Positions 51,447-60,784 of a DNA stretch of 64,000 nucleotides are shown in pieces (within the stretch, counting starts at the first letter, position 1; every line of letters starts with the position of its first letter). The notes beneath the pieces were generated by a model. It was not told the origin of the DNA. It did not search any database and saw only the letters and a program-made list of their open reading frames with translations. The DNA is from Sinorhizobium meliloti (lineage in GTDB: Bacteria; Pseudomonadota; Alphaproteobacteria; Rhizobiales; Rhizobiaceae). Position numbers and translations under genes: made by a program. The stretch covers positions 1,756,430-1,820,429 of the forward strand of contig NZ_CP141213.1 in assembly GCF_035610345.1 (NCBI RefSeq), written 5' to 3'.

Positions 51447-52247
51447 TCAGCGCTCGCCTTCGAGTTCCCTCAGGAAAGCGCCAAGCTCCTTCTCCTCAAT
51501 ACCGACAAGATGGTTTTTTTCCGGATAGGCGCCGGAGCGGACGTCGAAAGCGAATTCGGAGAAGGCCGCGATGCGCTCCTGCTGCAGGCGGTCGTATTCG
51601 GCGGCGAAGTTGCGATAGGTCTTGGCGTGGCGCGGATAATGGCCGCGGTGGGCGCCGAGCACGTCCTCGGCAAAGAGATATTGCGCGTCGCAGCCCGTCC
51701 CCGCCCCCATCGACAGCATCAGCATGGAGGTGCGCGCGCTGATCGCGGCGGCGACTTCGCCCGGCACCACCTCGATCTCGGCCGCAAAAGCGCCCGCCTC
51801 TTCCAGCGCCTTCGTCTGGCGCCAGATCTCGAGCGCGCTTGCCGCCGTCTTGCCGACGGCGCGAAAGCCGCCGGTCCAGGTGGCCTTGGAAGGGATCAGC
51901 CCGACATGGCCGCAGACGGGAATGCCCTCCTCGCGCATGCGCCTGACTGTCGATAGGCTCGCGGCGCAGTAGACCGCATCGCCGCCGGCTTTCAGCGCCT
52001 GAAAGGCGGCGCGGATGTAATCCTCGGCGGTCACATGGTCCCCATATTCGAGGCCGGGAAAGGCGAAGACGGAAGGCGCCGCCTCGCGAAATTCGGGGCC
52101 GAGCAGCGCCGGCGGGACGGAGACGAGGTCGATCCTGGCCTTCTCGGCGGCCTCCGCCTCCTCCAGCGTCACGACCCGAAGCATGGTGAGCTGACGCTTT
52201 CCTTTCATCGACAGGAGATCGGCAACGGTCGGGCGGCGGTGTCTCAT
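51447..52247 (-). CDS. panB: PanB-like protein (ketopantoate hydroxymethyltransferase family), altered active site
   Basis: 266 residues of the PanB TIM-barrel family. The second half is typical: GIPVCGHVGLIPSKATWTGG, EIWRQTKALEEAGAFAAEIE and GAGTGCDAQYLFAEDVLGAH. In the first half the metal-binding VGDS and DMPF blocks of true PanB are not recognisable (the region reads VSVPPALLG and FAFPGLEYG), and the KLEGG glutamate is absent. I infer a different reaction from pantothenate synthesis. Last gene of the moc-like operon, 39 bp after the reductase, ending at an intrinsic terminator. Confidence 0.75.
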   Translation of the reverse strand: MRHRRPTVADLLSMKGKRQLTMLRVVTLEEAEAAEKARIDLVSVPPALLGPEFREAAPSVFAFPGLEYGDHVTAEDYIRAAFQALKAGGDAVYCAASLSTVRRMREEGIPVCGHVGLIPSKATWTGGFRAVGKTAASALEIWRQTKALEEAGAFAAEIEVVPGEVAAAISARTSMLMLSMGAGTGCDAQYLFAEDVLGAHRGHYPRHAKTYRNFAAEYDRLQQERIAAFSEFAFDVRSGAYPEKNHLVGIEEKELGAFLRELEGER

Positions 52248-52286
52248 CGGGTTCTCCTGATTTCGAGGGCGGGGGCGCGGCGGCTC

Positions 52287-53513
52287 TCAGGCCGCCAGCA
52301 GCTTCTTGAGCCTGGTTTCGGGCGAGGCAAGCGCCAGCGGATCCGGCTTTGCCCTGGCTGCGATCAGCATTTCGGCAAGGCGAATATCGCGGGCGACCGC
52401 ATTGCCGGGGCCGATGCCGCTCGCGGCGATCAGCCGTCCCTCGCCATTTAGATGAAAAAGGATGAAGGCGCCCTCCTCCATGTCGCGCCGGACGGTCGTT
52501 TCCGCACCGTCGGCAAGCCCCGCGATCTGCAGGGTGAACTCGTACTGATCCGACCAGAACCAGGGAATGCTGGCCATGGTTTCTGCCGCGCCGATCAGGT
52601 TGGCGGCGGCCAGCGCGCCCTGGTCCTGGGCATTGCGCCAGGCTTCCAGCCGCACCCGCCGGCCGCCATAATGCGGCAGAGGGAAGGAGCAGCAGTCGCC
52701 GGCCGCGTAGATGTCCGGGTCCGAGGTGCAGAGCCTCTCGTCGACGGCGATGCCGTTTTCGATCGCAAGCCCGGCGGTCTCCGCAAGTTCGGTGTTGGGC
52801 ACCGCGCCGATGCCGACGACGACAATATCGGCCTTAAGGCCGACTCCGTCGGTAAGCAGCAGGCGTGCGCCGTCAGCGGCTTCCTCGATTGCCGCTATCT
52901 GCGCGCCGCAGATAATCTCCACGCCTTCTTGCCTGTGCCGCGCGGCGACGACGGCGGCGATCTCCTCCGGCACGCCGCGAGAGAGAACGCGCGGCAGACC
53001 CTCGACGAGCACGACTTCGGCGCCGAGCCTGCGTGCGGTCGCGGCAAGCTCCAGGCCGATGAAGCCGCCGCCGATGACGGCGAGCCTTGCACCGGGTGTA
53101 AGGGCGGCGCGGATCGCAAGCGCATCGGCATGCGTCCGCAGCATGCGGATGCACGCGGCATTTTCCGGCACGCCCGGGAAGCGGCGCGGGCGGGCGCCGG
53201 TTGCCAGAAGCAGGCGGTCGTAAGTGAGGGATCGTCCGTCCGAGAGCGTGACGCTCTTCTGCGCCCGGTCGATGCTCTGCGCCGTGACGCCGGTCAGAAC
53301 CGCAATCCGCGCTTCCTCGTAGCGCGCAGCACCCGCGATGAATTTCGGCAGCGAGGCTTCCGCGAGCCCGTCCTTGGAAAGCGGCGGCCGCTCATAGGGA
53401 AGATGCGGTTCGGCGCCGATCAGCGTGATCTCGCCGCCGAAGCCCTTTTCCCGGAGGGCAAAAGCTGCCCGCGCACCACATTCGCCGGCACCGATGATAA
53501 CAATATGCGTCAT
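52287..53513 (-). CDS. FAD-dependent ferredoxin reductase (MocF-like)
   Basis: 408 residues, NAD(P)/FAD two-dinucleotide-fold reductase of the putidaredoxin-reductase class. FAD motif IVIIGAGECGARAAFALREK at residue 4; NAD motif LAVIGGGFIGLELAATAR near 148; FAD-linked IYAAGDCCSFPLPHYGG near 280. Likely transfers electrons from NAD(P)H to the Rieske ferredoxin at 54100 for the di-iron oxygenase. The ATG at 53513 follows GGAAGGAGGAGAGAGC; that whole start region is repeated twice upstream. Confidence 0.84.
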   Translation of the reverse strand: MTHIVIIGAGECGARAAFALREKGFGGEITLIGAEPHLPYERPPLSKDGLAEASLPKFIAGAARYEEARIAVLTGVTAQSIDRAQKSVTLSDGRSLTYDRLLLATGARPRRFPGVPENAACIRMLRTHADALAIRAALTPGARLAVIGGGFIGLELAATARRLGAEVVLVEGLPRVLSRGVPEEIAAVVAARHRQEGVEIICGAQIAAIEEAADGARLLLTDGVGLKADIVVVGIGAVPNTELAETAGLAIENGIAVDERLCTSDPDIYAAGDCCSFPLPHYGGRRVRLEAWRNAQDQGALAAANLIGAAETMASIPWFWSDQYEFTLQIAGLADGAETTVRRDMEEGAFILFHLNGEGRLIAASGIGPGNAVARDIRLAEMLIAARAKPDPLALASPETRLKKLLAA

Positions 53514-54075
53514 GCTCTCTCCTCCTTCCGAGGCCTTGGCTGCGGGGCGCTTGAGCCTCGGCGAATGCCCCTCACCCTACCCCTCTCCCCGCAGGCGGGG
53601 AGAGGGGACTTGAGCGCAAAGCGAGCGGCGAGTTCCCTTCTCTCCGCCTGCGGGGAGAATGTGCCGGGAGGCGGACGAACGATATGCGTCATGCTCTCCT
53701 CCTTCCGAGACCTTGGCTGCGGGACGCCTGAGCTCCGGCGAATGCCCCGCGCGCGGGGAGAGGGGACTTGAGTGTAATGCCAGCCGCGAGTTCCCTTCTC
53801 TCCGCCTGCGGGGAAAGGGTCGGCAGGCGGATGAGCGATATGCGTCATGCTCTCTCCTCCTTCCGAGGCTTTGGCGGCGGGACGCTTGAGCCCGGCGAAT
53901 GCCCCTCACCCCTAGCCCTCTCCCCGCGCGCGGGGAGAGGGGACTTGAGCGCATCGCGAGCCGCGCCCCCCTTCTTTCTCGCCTGCGCGGAGAAGGGAAC
54001 CGAGCGCAAGGCGGGCCGCGAGTCCCTTCTCCCCCCCTGCGGGGAGAAGGTGCCGGCAGGCGGATGAGGGGCAGC
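53503..54075. repeat. Triplicated RIME-like unit carrying a start-codon region
   Basis: Three tandem units start at 53503, 53682 and 53838, about 179, 156 and 238 bp. Each carries, on the minus strand, the ribosome-binding site and ATGACGCATAT of the reductase gene, then a stretch like CTTGGCTGCGGG, then palindromic RIME-type CCTCTCCCCGC/GCGGGGAGAGG dyads. No other gene is present. Confidence 0.8.
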
Positions 54076-54099
54076 CCGCCGAGAGCTCACCCCCTTAGA

Positions 54100-54417
54100 C
54101 TACGAAAGCCCGATGAACACGCTCCCCGCCTCCACCTTGACCGGATAGGTCCTGAGGTTGACGCAGACTGGCGCGCCCCTGGCCTGGCCGGTCTTGTAGT
54201 TGAAGCGGCCGTTATGCTTCGGACATTCGATGATGTCGCCCATCACCAGGCCGTCGGCGAGATGGATCTGCTCGTGCGTGCAGAGCCCGTCGGTCGCAAA
54301 ATACTCGTCATCCGGGCTGCGATAGACGGCAAAGGTGCGTCCCTCGTGATCGAAACGCACGACGTCTTCCTCGTCGATCTCTTCGGCCGCACAGACCTCC
54401 ACCCAGTTCGAGCTCAT
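54100..54417 (-). CDS. mocE: Rieske-type [2Fe-2S] ferredoxin (MocE-like)
   Basis: 105 residues. The Rieske motif C-x-H ... C-x2-H is present as DGLCTHEQIHLADG and ECPKHNGRFNY, near residues 43-63. Soluble electron carrier between the FAD reductase and the di-iron oxygenase; in S. meliloti the moc set demethylates rhizopine. The ATG at 54417 is chosen because the upstream frame lacks family residues. 44 bp after the oxygenase stop. Confidence 0.83.
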   Translation of the reverse strand: MSSNWVEVCAAEEIDEEDVVRFDHEGRTFAVYRSPDDEYFATDGLCTHEQIHLADGLVMGDIIECPKHNGRFNYKTGQARGAPVCVNLRTYPVKVEAGSVFIGLS

Positions 54418-54461
54418 CTCTTTCCTCCATTCGATGGTTTGCTGCGATCGCCCGCGCTGCC

Positions 54462-55553
54462 TCACTCCGCGGCAGGAACGAGCCGGTCGTTGTGGAATTC
54501 TTCGCGATAGGGCTTTGCCGTCGGCGGCAGTTCGCGCTTCAAGAAGTAATCCTCGTTGCGCAGCTGCCGCAGGAATGCGGGGATCATTTCACGGTAGCCG
54601 TGCAGGATCGAAGGATTGGCCGCCGGCAGGTCGTGCCTGATCATGGCGTGCAGCTTCGGCAGCGCGTGATAGGGCACCATCGGGAACATGTGGTGCTCCA
54701 CATGATAGTTCATGTTCCAGTAGACGAAGCGGCTGACCGGATTCATGTAGACCGTGCGGCTGTTCAGCCGGTGGTCGGTCACGTTGTCGGCAAGGCCGCC
54801 ATGCTGCAGAAGCCCCGTCAGCACGTGATGCCAGGCGCCGTAAAGCCGCGGCAGGCCGATGAGCATCAAGGGCAGGATCGAGCCGAGATAGAGCGAAAGT
54901 CCGATCGTCGCGAGATAGATGGCAAGCCAGATCCGGGCGACGCGGATCGCCTTCGGCTGCTCCGTTTCCGGAATGAAGGTCTTCTCGGCGGCGCTGATCA
55001 CGCCGAAGGCGTTTCTGACCATGTCGGTTACGGCATGCCAGACGTCGATGATGCCGAAGAAATTGAGGACCAGGCGGATGAGATCCGGCGGCCGCATGAC
55101 GGCGATTTCCGGGTCGCGGCCGACGATGACGGTATCGGTATGATGGCGGGTATGGCTCCAGCGCCAGGTGACCGGGTTGCGCATGATCATGAAACAGGCG
55201 ATCTGGTAGACGGCGTCGTTCATCCACATCGTCCTGAAGGCGGTGCCGTGGCCGCATTCATGCCAGCGGCTGTCGGAAGCGGAGCCGTAAAGGACGCCAT
55301 AGGCGAGGAAAAAGGGCAGCGCCCACCAGCTGCCCCAGAAAAAGACGCCGACGCCGCCGAGACAAACCATGCTGCCGAGCCAGATCGCGGTGTCGCGGAT
55401 GGCGGGACCGTCCTCCCGCTTCATCAGCTCCTTCACCTGCTTGCGCGGAATGTCGGTGTGATACCATTCGGCCGCGGCAAGGCCGCTTGCAACCGCCGCC
55501 TCGGCATCGCGGCCGAGCAGGCTGTAATCGCGCTTCGTCGCAACTGTCGTCAT
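54462..55553 (-). CDS. mocD: Membrane di-iron oxygenase of the fatty acid desaturase family (MocD-like)
   Basis: About 363 residues, integral membrane. Three His boxes are intact: HECGHGTAF, HTRHHTDT and NYHVEHHMFP, near residues 100, 135 and 265. These bind the di-iron centre. Homologues are called hydrocarbon oxygenase MocD. ATG 55553 was chosen over a frame reaching 55709 because the latter adds low-complexity residues. First gene of the operon, divergent from a LacI regulator. Confidence 0.84.
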   Translation of the reverse strand: MTTVATKRDYSLLGRDAEAAVASGLAAAEWYHTDIPRKQVKELMKREDGPAIRDTAIWLGSMVCLGGVGVFFWGSWWALPFFLAYGVLYGSASDSRWHECGHGTAFRTMWMNDAVYQIACFMIMRNPVTWRWSHTRHHTDTVIVGRDPEIAVMRPPDLIRLVLNFFGIIDVWHAVTDMVRNAFGVISAAEKTFIPETEQPKAIRVARIWLAIYLATIGLSLYLGSILPLMLIGLPRLYGAWHHVLTGLLQHGGLADNVTDHRLNSRTVYMNPVSRFVYWNMNYHVEHHMFPMVPYHALPKLHAMIRHDLPAANPSILHGYREMIPAFLRQLRNEDYFLKRELPPTAKPYREEFHNDRLVPAAE

Positions 55554-55762
55554 TCCCGCCTCCCCTGCAGCGCCGCGCCTCTCACGGGGAGCGCAATGCG
55601 GCTGCAGCCTAATCAACCGGCGCCACTCCCGATCGGCGCCTTCATTCGATGCACCGAGGATAGGTTGACTTCTGACGGTTCTCAATGCAGTCATGATATA
55701 TTCTCTCAAATCCTATCAGCATGACAGCCTCAACGATGAGGGAATAGTTTCAGGGAGGAGAC
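55554..55762. promoter_or_regulatory. Divergent promoter between mocD-like and lacI-type genes
   Basis: About 210 bp. GGGAGGAG precedes the regulator start. A LacI operator is expected here, but no clear dyad was found by eye. Confidence 0.5.
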
Positions 55763-56794
55763 ATGACGAAGAGGCCGACGATCGCGGATCTCGCCCGCGC
55801 CTCCGGGGTCAGCGTCGCAACGGTCGACCGGGTGCTGAACGGCCGCCATCCGGTGCGCGAGGAAACGGCGCGCCGCGTCTACGATGCGGCAAAGGCGATC
55901 GGCTATCATGCCGTCGGCCTGCTGCGCCAAAGGGTCTTCGAGGATCTGCCGCAATACCGGCTCGGCTTTCTCCTGCAAAAGCCGGAGCAGTCGTTCTACA
56001 AGGCCCTGGCAAAGGAGATCGAAAACGCGGCGCTATCGGTGAGCCATGTCCGTGCCATCGCGCAGGTGGATTTCGTCGCAAGCTCCACGCCCGGCGCGAT
56101 CGTCGAAAAGCTGAAGACGATCGCCGCGCGCAATCAGGCGATCGCGCTGGTGTCGCCCGACTACCCGGCCGTGACTGCGGCAATCGAGGAACTGAAGGAG
56201 CGCGGCATCCCCGTCTTCGCCCTCCTGTCGGATTTCGCGGCCGGCGTGCGCGAAGGCTATATCGGTTTGAACAATCAGAAAGTCGGCAGGACCGCTGCCT
56301 GGATGATCGCCAAGGCGGCCAAGCTGCCGGGAAAGGTCGCAGCCTTCGTCGGGAGCCACCGGTTCCACGGGCACGAACTCCGCGAGATCGGATTTCGCTC
56401 CTATTTTCGCGAGAACGCACCGGAGTTCGAGGTCCTCGACACGATGGTGAACCTCGACACGCCCGAGATCACCCATGAGGCGACGCTCGATCTCCTGCAG
56501 CGCCATCCGGATCTCCTGGGCTTTTACGTCTGCGGCGGCGGCATGGAGGGCGCCATCTCGGCGATCCGCGAGGAAAAGCTCGGGGGCAAGCTGCTCGCCG
56601 TCGTCAACGAGCTGACGCCGGAATCGCGCGCGGCCCTTGCCGACGAAACGGTGCTGATGGCGGTCTCGACGCCCGTTCCTGCTTTGGCCCGGGAAACGAT
56701 AGACCTGATGGTCGGCGCGATCGACCGGGGTGCTTCGAGCGTCCCCGGCCAGACTTTCCTGCCTTTCGACATCTATACGCCGGAAAATATCTGA
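55763..56794 (+). CDS. LacI-family transcriptional regulator
   Basis: 343 residues. N-terminal HTH TIADLARASGVSVATVDRVL and hinge helix at residues ~5-60, then a periplasmic-binding-protein-like sensor domain (IGFLLQKPEQ-like strand, FYVCGGGMEGAISAIREEKL near 255). Such sensors usually bind sugars or inositol-like ligands. Divergent from the moc-like operon, so probably its regulator, which would fit a cyclitol or rhizopine ligand. Confidence 0.85.
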   Translation: MTKRPTIADLARASGVSVATVDRVLNGRHPVREETARRVYDAAKAIGYHAVGLLRQRVFEDLPQYRLGFLLQKPEQSFYKALAKEIENAALSVSHVRAIAQVDFVASSTPGAIVEKLKTIAARNQAIALVSPDYPAVTAAIEELKERGIPVFALLSDFAAGVREGYIGLNNQKVGRTAAWMIAKAAKLPGKVAAFVGSHRFHGHELREIGFRSYFRENAPEFEVLDTMVNLDTPEITHEATLDLLQRHPDLLGFYVCGGGMEGAISAIREEKLGGKLLAVVNELTPESRAALADETVLMAVSTPVPALARETIDLMVGAIDRGASSVPGQTFLPFDIYTPENI

Positions 56795-56878
56795 CGCCGG
56801 CGTCGCGAAGACATTTGCGAAATCGCGCTTTCTGGAAAACGATAGCGAATCAACAGCTTTCGCAACCAGGAGAAAGTG

Positions 56879-59800
56879 ATGCGGCGCTTCATTCTTTGTC
56901 TTCTGGGCGTTGCCGCGCTCGCCGTCACTGCAATCGCCATTCTGCCGAGCCTGATTTCCAGCGACTGGATGCGGGCCGAGCTCGGTCGGCAATTGTCGGC
57001 TGCGACCGGCAGTTCGATCGCGTTCAACGGTCCTGTGAAACTTTCGGCATTTCCCTATCTTGCGGTCGTCGCGGAAGACGTGACCCTCTCGGCCGAAGCG
57101 GAAGGGATCACCGCCGAATTTGCGGAGGTCGCCGGTTCAGTGGCGCTTTCCTCGCTCTGGTCGGACCGGCTGCACATCAAGCAGATCGCGCTCGACCGTC
57201 CCGTCGTCGTTCTCGACGAGAAGGCGCCGGGCGAGGCGACGCCGGCTCCGGACGGCGGCGATGAGACCGGTTCCGGCGATCCGCTTCCCGCCCTCGTCGC
57301 CTTTCTCGAACGAAGCGCAATCGAGTCAGTCTCCATCACCTCCGGCACGTTCGTACGGCGAAGCGCAGCCAACCCCGAGGAGGTCGTTTCCGATGTCGAG
57401 CTCACGCTCACGGCTCCCGACATCGATGACGAGTTCTCTCTTTCCGCATCCGCCCGCATGGGGGAGCAAAGTTACGAGACGAGCTTCACCATCTCGACCC
57501 TGCGGTCGCTGCTCGAGCGCCAGCCCGCCGATGTCGCCCTTACGTTGGAAGCGGATCCGGCTCCCGCGCCAGGCCTGACCACCTTTGAGGCAAGCGGGCA
57601 AGTCACCCTGAACGCCAATGGCAGCTATCAAATCCGTGGCGGCGAAGTGGAAGCCGGCGAACAGGCCTTTGTCCTGAATGCGCTCTTCGTCCCCGGGGAG
57701 CGTGCGCGCTTTCTTGTCGACCTCGAAGCCGACCGGCTCGACCTGACGCCGTTCATGGACGCCACTCCGGAAACGTCGCAGTCGGGAGCGCCGGCCGCGG
57801 ACACAGCCAAGCCGGCGAATTTGCAGTTCCTGGCCGGCTTCGATGCCGATATGAGCCTCAACGCGGCCGCTTTGACCCTCGGCGATATTTCAGCGTCGGA
57901 CGTTTCCTTTTCGGCCGCACTCAAGGACGGGAAGCTGGTTGCCGAGCTCGGGCATTTGGGGATAGATGCTGGCGTCGTCGCCGCAAATGTCGCTACGGAC
58001 GTCCGGGTCGACGATCCGGTCTTCCGGGGCGGGATCACCAGCAAAAGTCTCGATATAGCCAAGCTTTCCGTCCTGGCCGGCCAGTCCGTCCCGCTTTCCG
58101 GAGCCCTGACGATCGACGCCGGCTTTGCCTTTCGCGGTCTTGATGCGGAAGATTTCAGAAAGACGGTCGATCTGGCGGGAACGATCGGCCTTCGCGATGC
58201 GGCTTATACAATGCCCGGCATTGCCGATGAGACGATGCGCGAGGTGAAAGCGAAGAAGATCACGGCCCGGATCGAAAGCCTCGCGAAGCCGCTGCGCGTG
58301 GCCGGCCGCCTGGAATGGCGCGACAAACCGGTCGATGTCGATATGCAACTTCCCGCCGCCGATACACTTCTCGCCGGCAATCTCGCCGCCGAGGGGATCC
58401 CCCTCAGGCTTCAGGTGAAATTGCCCGACGCAAGCCTGTCGCTCGACGGCAAAGCTGCTCTGCCGGGGACCTATGCGGGAAAACTCGATTTTTCCACCGC
58501 CGACCTTTCTGCTTTCCTCGCGGGCCTCGGGCAGAGCGGTGCCGAGAGCATCGGTCCGCTGGCGTTCAACGGGCATGTCGATGCGGGCACGACGAGCGTT
58601 TCCTTTCAAAAGGCGACTATAACCGTCAACGGCGTCGAAGGCGCGGGCAGCGGCTCTGTCGAATTTGCGACCCCGCTGAAGATCACGACCGCGCTGAACT
58701 TCGACGAGCTGGACCTTGCGCGCCTGGCCGGGGCGCAATCCCCCGCTCCGCAGGCAAAAGCGGCGAAAGGGGCCGAACCTGCCGACGCTCCGCTGGATCT
58801 CTCTTCGCTCCGGTCGGTCGATGCGACCGTCCAGCTCAATGCCAAAAAGCTCGGCTACGGCAAGGTCTTTGCCGGACCGGTTGCCACCAGTCTCGTCGTC
58901 TCCGACGGCGTCGCAAGCCTGACGCTGCCCGAAAGCCCGTTCTATGGCGGCCATATTGTCGCGAGCCTCAAGGCCGACGGCTCCCGGGCCGAACCCTCGA
59001 TCGCCCTGCAGGCGTCCATTTCCGGAGCCTCGGCCGCACCGCTTTTGACGGACATGGCGGGCTTCAGATATCTCGAAGGCGCATTGAAAGCCCGGTTCGA
59101 CGTAACGGGTGCGGGCGGCACGACCAGGACGCTCGCGAAGTCGCTGCAGGGCACAGCGGATGTGGCCTTTTCCGATGGCGCCATTCGCGGCATCGACATC
59201 GCCGACGTCTACAACAATCTTGTGAGCCTGATGTCGTCAGGCTTCAAGCAGGACGGCAGCAAAGCGACGACATTCACCGAGCTTGCGGCATCCTTTGCCA
59301 TCGAAGGCGGCGTTGCCCGCACCGAAGACATCAAGCTTGTCGGCCCGCTGGTCCGCATGACAGGAAACGGTGCGGCCGATCTTGCCGAACGCACTCTGAA
59401 CTTCCGGCTCGAGCCCCGGCTCGTCGCTTCTCTACAGGGCCAGGGCGCCGAGATCTCCACCGACGGCATCGGCGTCCCCGTGGTGGTCGAAGGCAGCTTC
59501 GCCGCACCGCGCATCTATCCGGACCTTTCGGACCTGCTGAAGAACCCCGATGCCGCATTGGCAAAGCTTAAAGGTTTCGGACTGCCGATCGACAAGCTGC
59601 CGATCGGCGACCTCATTAAAGGAGGAGGCTCGGGAGGCTCGGTGAAGGACCTGCTCGGCGGCGCCGTTGGAAAGGTGCTCAAAGACAAGGCGTTCAAACA
59701 GGAAGAACAGCAGCTCTCGATCGAGGAGATAATTGGCGGCGACGGCGCGCCCAAACCGGACGAGGCGGCTGTGGAAATACCCTCGAACGAGGAACCGGCC

Positions 59801-59902
59801 ACGGCCGACGCACCCGCCGAACAACCGGCAAACGGAACTGCACTGCCCGGCAATGAGGCAGACAGTCCGATGGAGAGCCTGTTCAAAAAGCTCCTGCGTT
59901 AG
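56879..59902 (+). CDS. AsmA-family protein
   Basis: About 1007 residues. N-terminal membrane anchor (ILCLLGVAALAVTAIAILP), AsmA N-terminal domain (AATGSSIAFNGPVKLSAFPY) and the conserved AsmA C-terminal region (GTADVAFSDGAIRGIDIADV near 775; GNGAADLAERTLNFRLEPRL near 840). A Pro/Ala/Glu-rich tail ends LFKKLLR. AsmA-type proteins bridge the envelope and affect outer-membrane lipid transport. GTG 56876 is possible, but AGGAG is better spaced for ATG 56879. Monocistronic. Confidence 0.85.
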   Translation: MRRFILCLLGVAALAVTAIAILPSLISSDWMRAELGRQLSAATGSSIAFNGPVKLSAFPYLAVVAEDVTLSAEAEGITAEFAEVAGSVALSSLWSDRLHIKQIALDRPVVVLDEKAPGEATPAPDGGDETGSGDPLPALVAFLERSAIESVSITSGTFVRRSAANPEEVVSDVELTLTAPDIDDEFSLSASARMGEQSYETSFTISTLRSLLERQPADVALTLEADPAPAPGLTTFEASGQVTLNANGSYQIRGGEVEAGEQAFVLNALFVPGERARFLVDLEADRLDLTPFMDATPETSQSGAPAADTAKPANLQFLAGFDADMSLNAAALTLGDISASDVSFSAALKDGKLVAELGHLGIDAGVVAANVATDVRVDDPVFRGGITSKSLDIAKLSVLAGQSVPLSGALTIDAGFAFRGLDAEDFRKTVDLAGTIGLRDAAYTMPGIADETMREVKAKKITARIESLAKPLRVAGRLEWRDKPVDVDMQLPAADTLLAGNLAAEGIPLRLQVKLPDASLSLDGKAALPGTYAGKLDFSTADLSAFLAGLGQSGAESIGPLAFNGHVDAGTTSVSFQKATITVNGVEGAGSGSVEFATPLKITTALNFDELDLARLAGAQSPAPQAKAAKGAEPADAPLDLSSLRSVDATVQLNAKKLGYGKVFAGPVATSLVVSDGVASLTLPESPFYGGHIVASLKADGSRAEPSIALQASISGASAAPLLTDMAGFRYLEGALKARFDVTGAGGTTRTLAKSLQGTADVAFSDGAIRGIDIADVYNNLVSLMSSGFKQDGSKATTFTELAASFAIEGGVARTEDIKLVGPLVRMTGNGAADLAERTLNFRLEPRLVASLQGQGAEISTDGIGVPVVVEGSFAAPRIYPDLSDLLKNPDAALAKLKGFGLPIDKLPIGDLIKGGGSGGSVKDLLGGAVGKVLKDKAFKQEEQQLSIEEIIGGDGAPKPDEAAVEIPSNEEPATADAPAEQPANGTALPGNEADSPMESLFKKLLR

Positions 59903-60529
59903 CCGGCCTATCCTGCTATCGTCTTGGCGCGACCTGATCCTGCGTGGCCACTTACTGTGTTTGCCTTATCGCCGGCGACGTAGTCGGCGAACATGATTTT
60001 GACCGGGATGTCCTGCCGCATGGCGAAAGTGAAGTCGCGCAGCAAAGCGCCGTTCAGTGCAGGCCACGCCCATATTGGCGCGCTATCAGTTCAGTCCCGC
60101 TCGTCGCCAGAGGAGGTGAGCGCCAGGCGGCACGGCTTCCGAGTTGCTTCACAACGTCAAGCGTGAACCTAGGTGGCGCTATTAGAGTTGGGGCAGTCCC
60201 GGTTCCTCGCGAGGTGGACGTTCGCGGTTCTGCAATCGCCACACTAGAGGAAGGGCCGCCATCGAGCGGCCTTCAATGTCTTCATACGGGTATGCGAGCG
60301 CAACGCGATAACGGGCAGCCTAATTGAGTGGGAGCAGCTTCGGAAGCTGATCGATGAGGGGCAAACAATCGCAGAGTGCGATAGTCGTCCCGCGTAAAAA
60401 GCTCGGGGCTTTTGTGGAGCCTCCTCAAAGGTTCTAAGACGCGACAATAGCTGACGCGCACTACCTCCCTCGACAACGTCGCAGCGCTTTGCTTCATTCC
60501 CTCTTAATCGTGGAGGAAACTCAAATCTC
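59903..60529. other. Intergenic stretch
   Basis: About 630 bp. Open frames have no recognisable pattern. GGAGGAAA at 60512 belongs to the next gene. Nothing else seen. Confidence 0.45.
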
Positions 60530-60784
60530 ATGATCAACGAACTCAGCCAGTTGCTCGATCTTGACCGAGAAAACGAATTGTCATCGCTGGAGCCGGCATC
60601 CGACAGCGATGTCATGACCATTGCCGAACTCTATCCTAATGTTTCCAAACAGTACCTGGAGTTCATTCGCAAAGTGGGCACGGAATCTACGGCACGCGGA
60701 TTTGAAATCTACAAACCGGAGCCTGAGCGTCGAGTTGAACAGCATCCATCAGGGCTTCAGCTTCGGAGGGACGACACTCGATGA
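60530..60784 (+). CDS. Short SUKH/SMI1-KNR4-like protein, possibly truncated
   Basis: 84 residues. LYPNVSKQYLEFIRKVGTES then FEIYKPEPERR resembles the N-terminal part of SMI1/KNR4 (SUKH) domains, which are often contact-dependent or polymorphic-toxin immunity proteins. Full SUKH domains are about 120-150 residues, so the C-terminal half is lost, perhaps by a frameshift near 60725. Good GGAGGAAA upstream. Confidence 0.5.
   Translation: MINELSQLLDLDRENELSSLEPASDSDVMTIAELYPNVSKQYLEFIRKVGTESTARGFEIYKPEPERRVEQHPSGLQLRRDDTR

Noticed and set aside
52452..53771. Plus-strand frame opposite the reductase gene
   Set aside because: Antisense shadow running into the repeat array; no start site or domain.
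53510..53848. 112-codon minus-strand frame in the repeat array as a real protein
   Set aside because: It is generated by repeats of the reductase start region; kept only as a possible translated leader in the findings.
53503..54075. CRISPR array
   Set aside because: Units are over 150 bp with palindromic mosaics and no spacer structure.
54492..55724. Plus-strand frame of 410 codons opposite mocD
   Set aside because: Mirror of the desaturase gene with all three His boxes on the other strand; no family pattern.
57890..58954. Minus-strand frame inside asmA
   Set aside because: Antisense of asmA; low-complexity Arg/Gly content.
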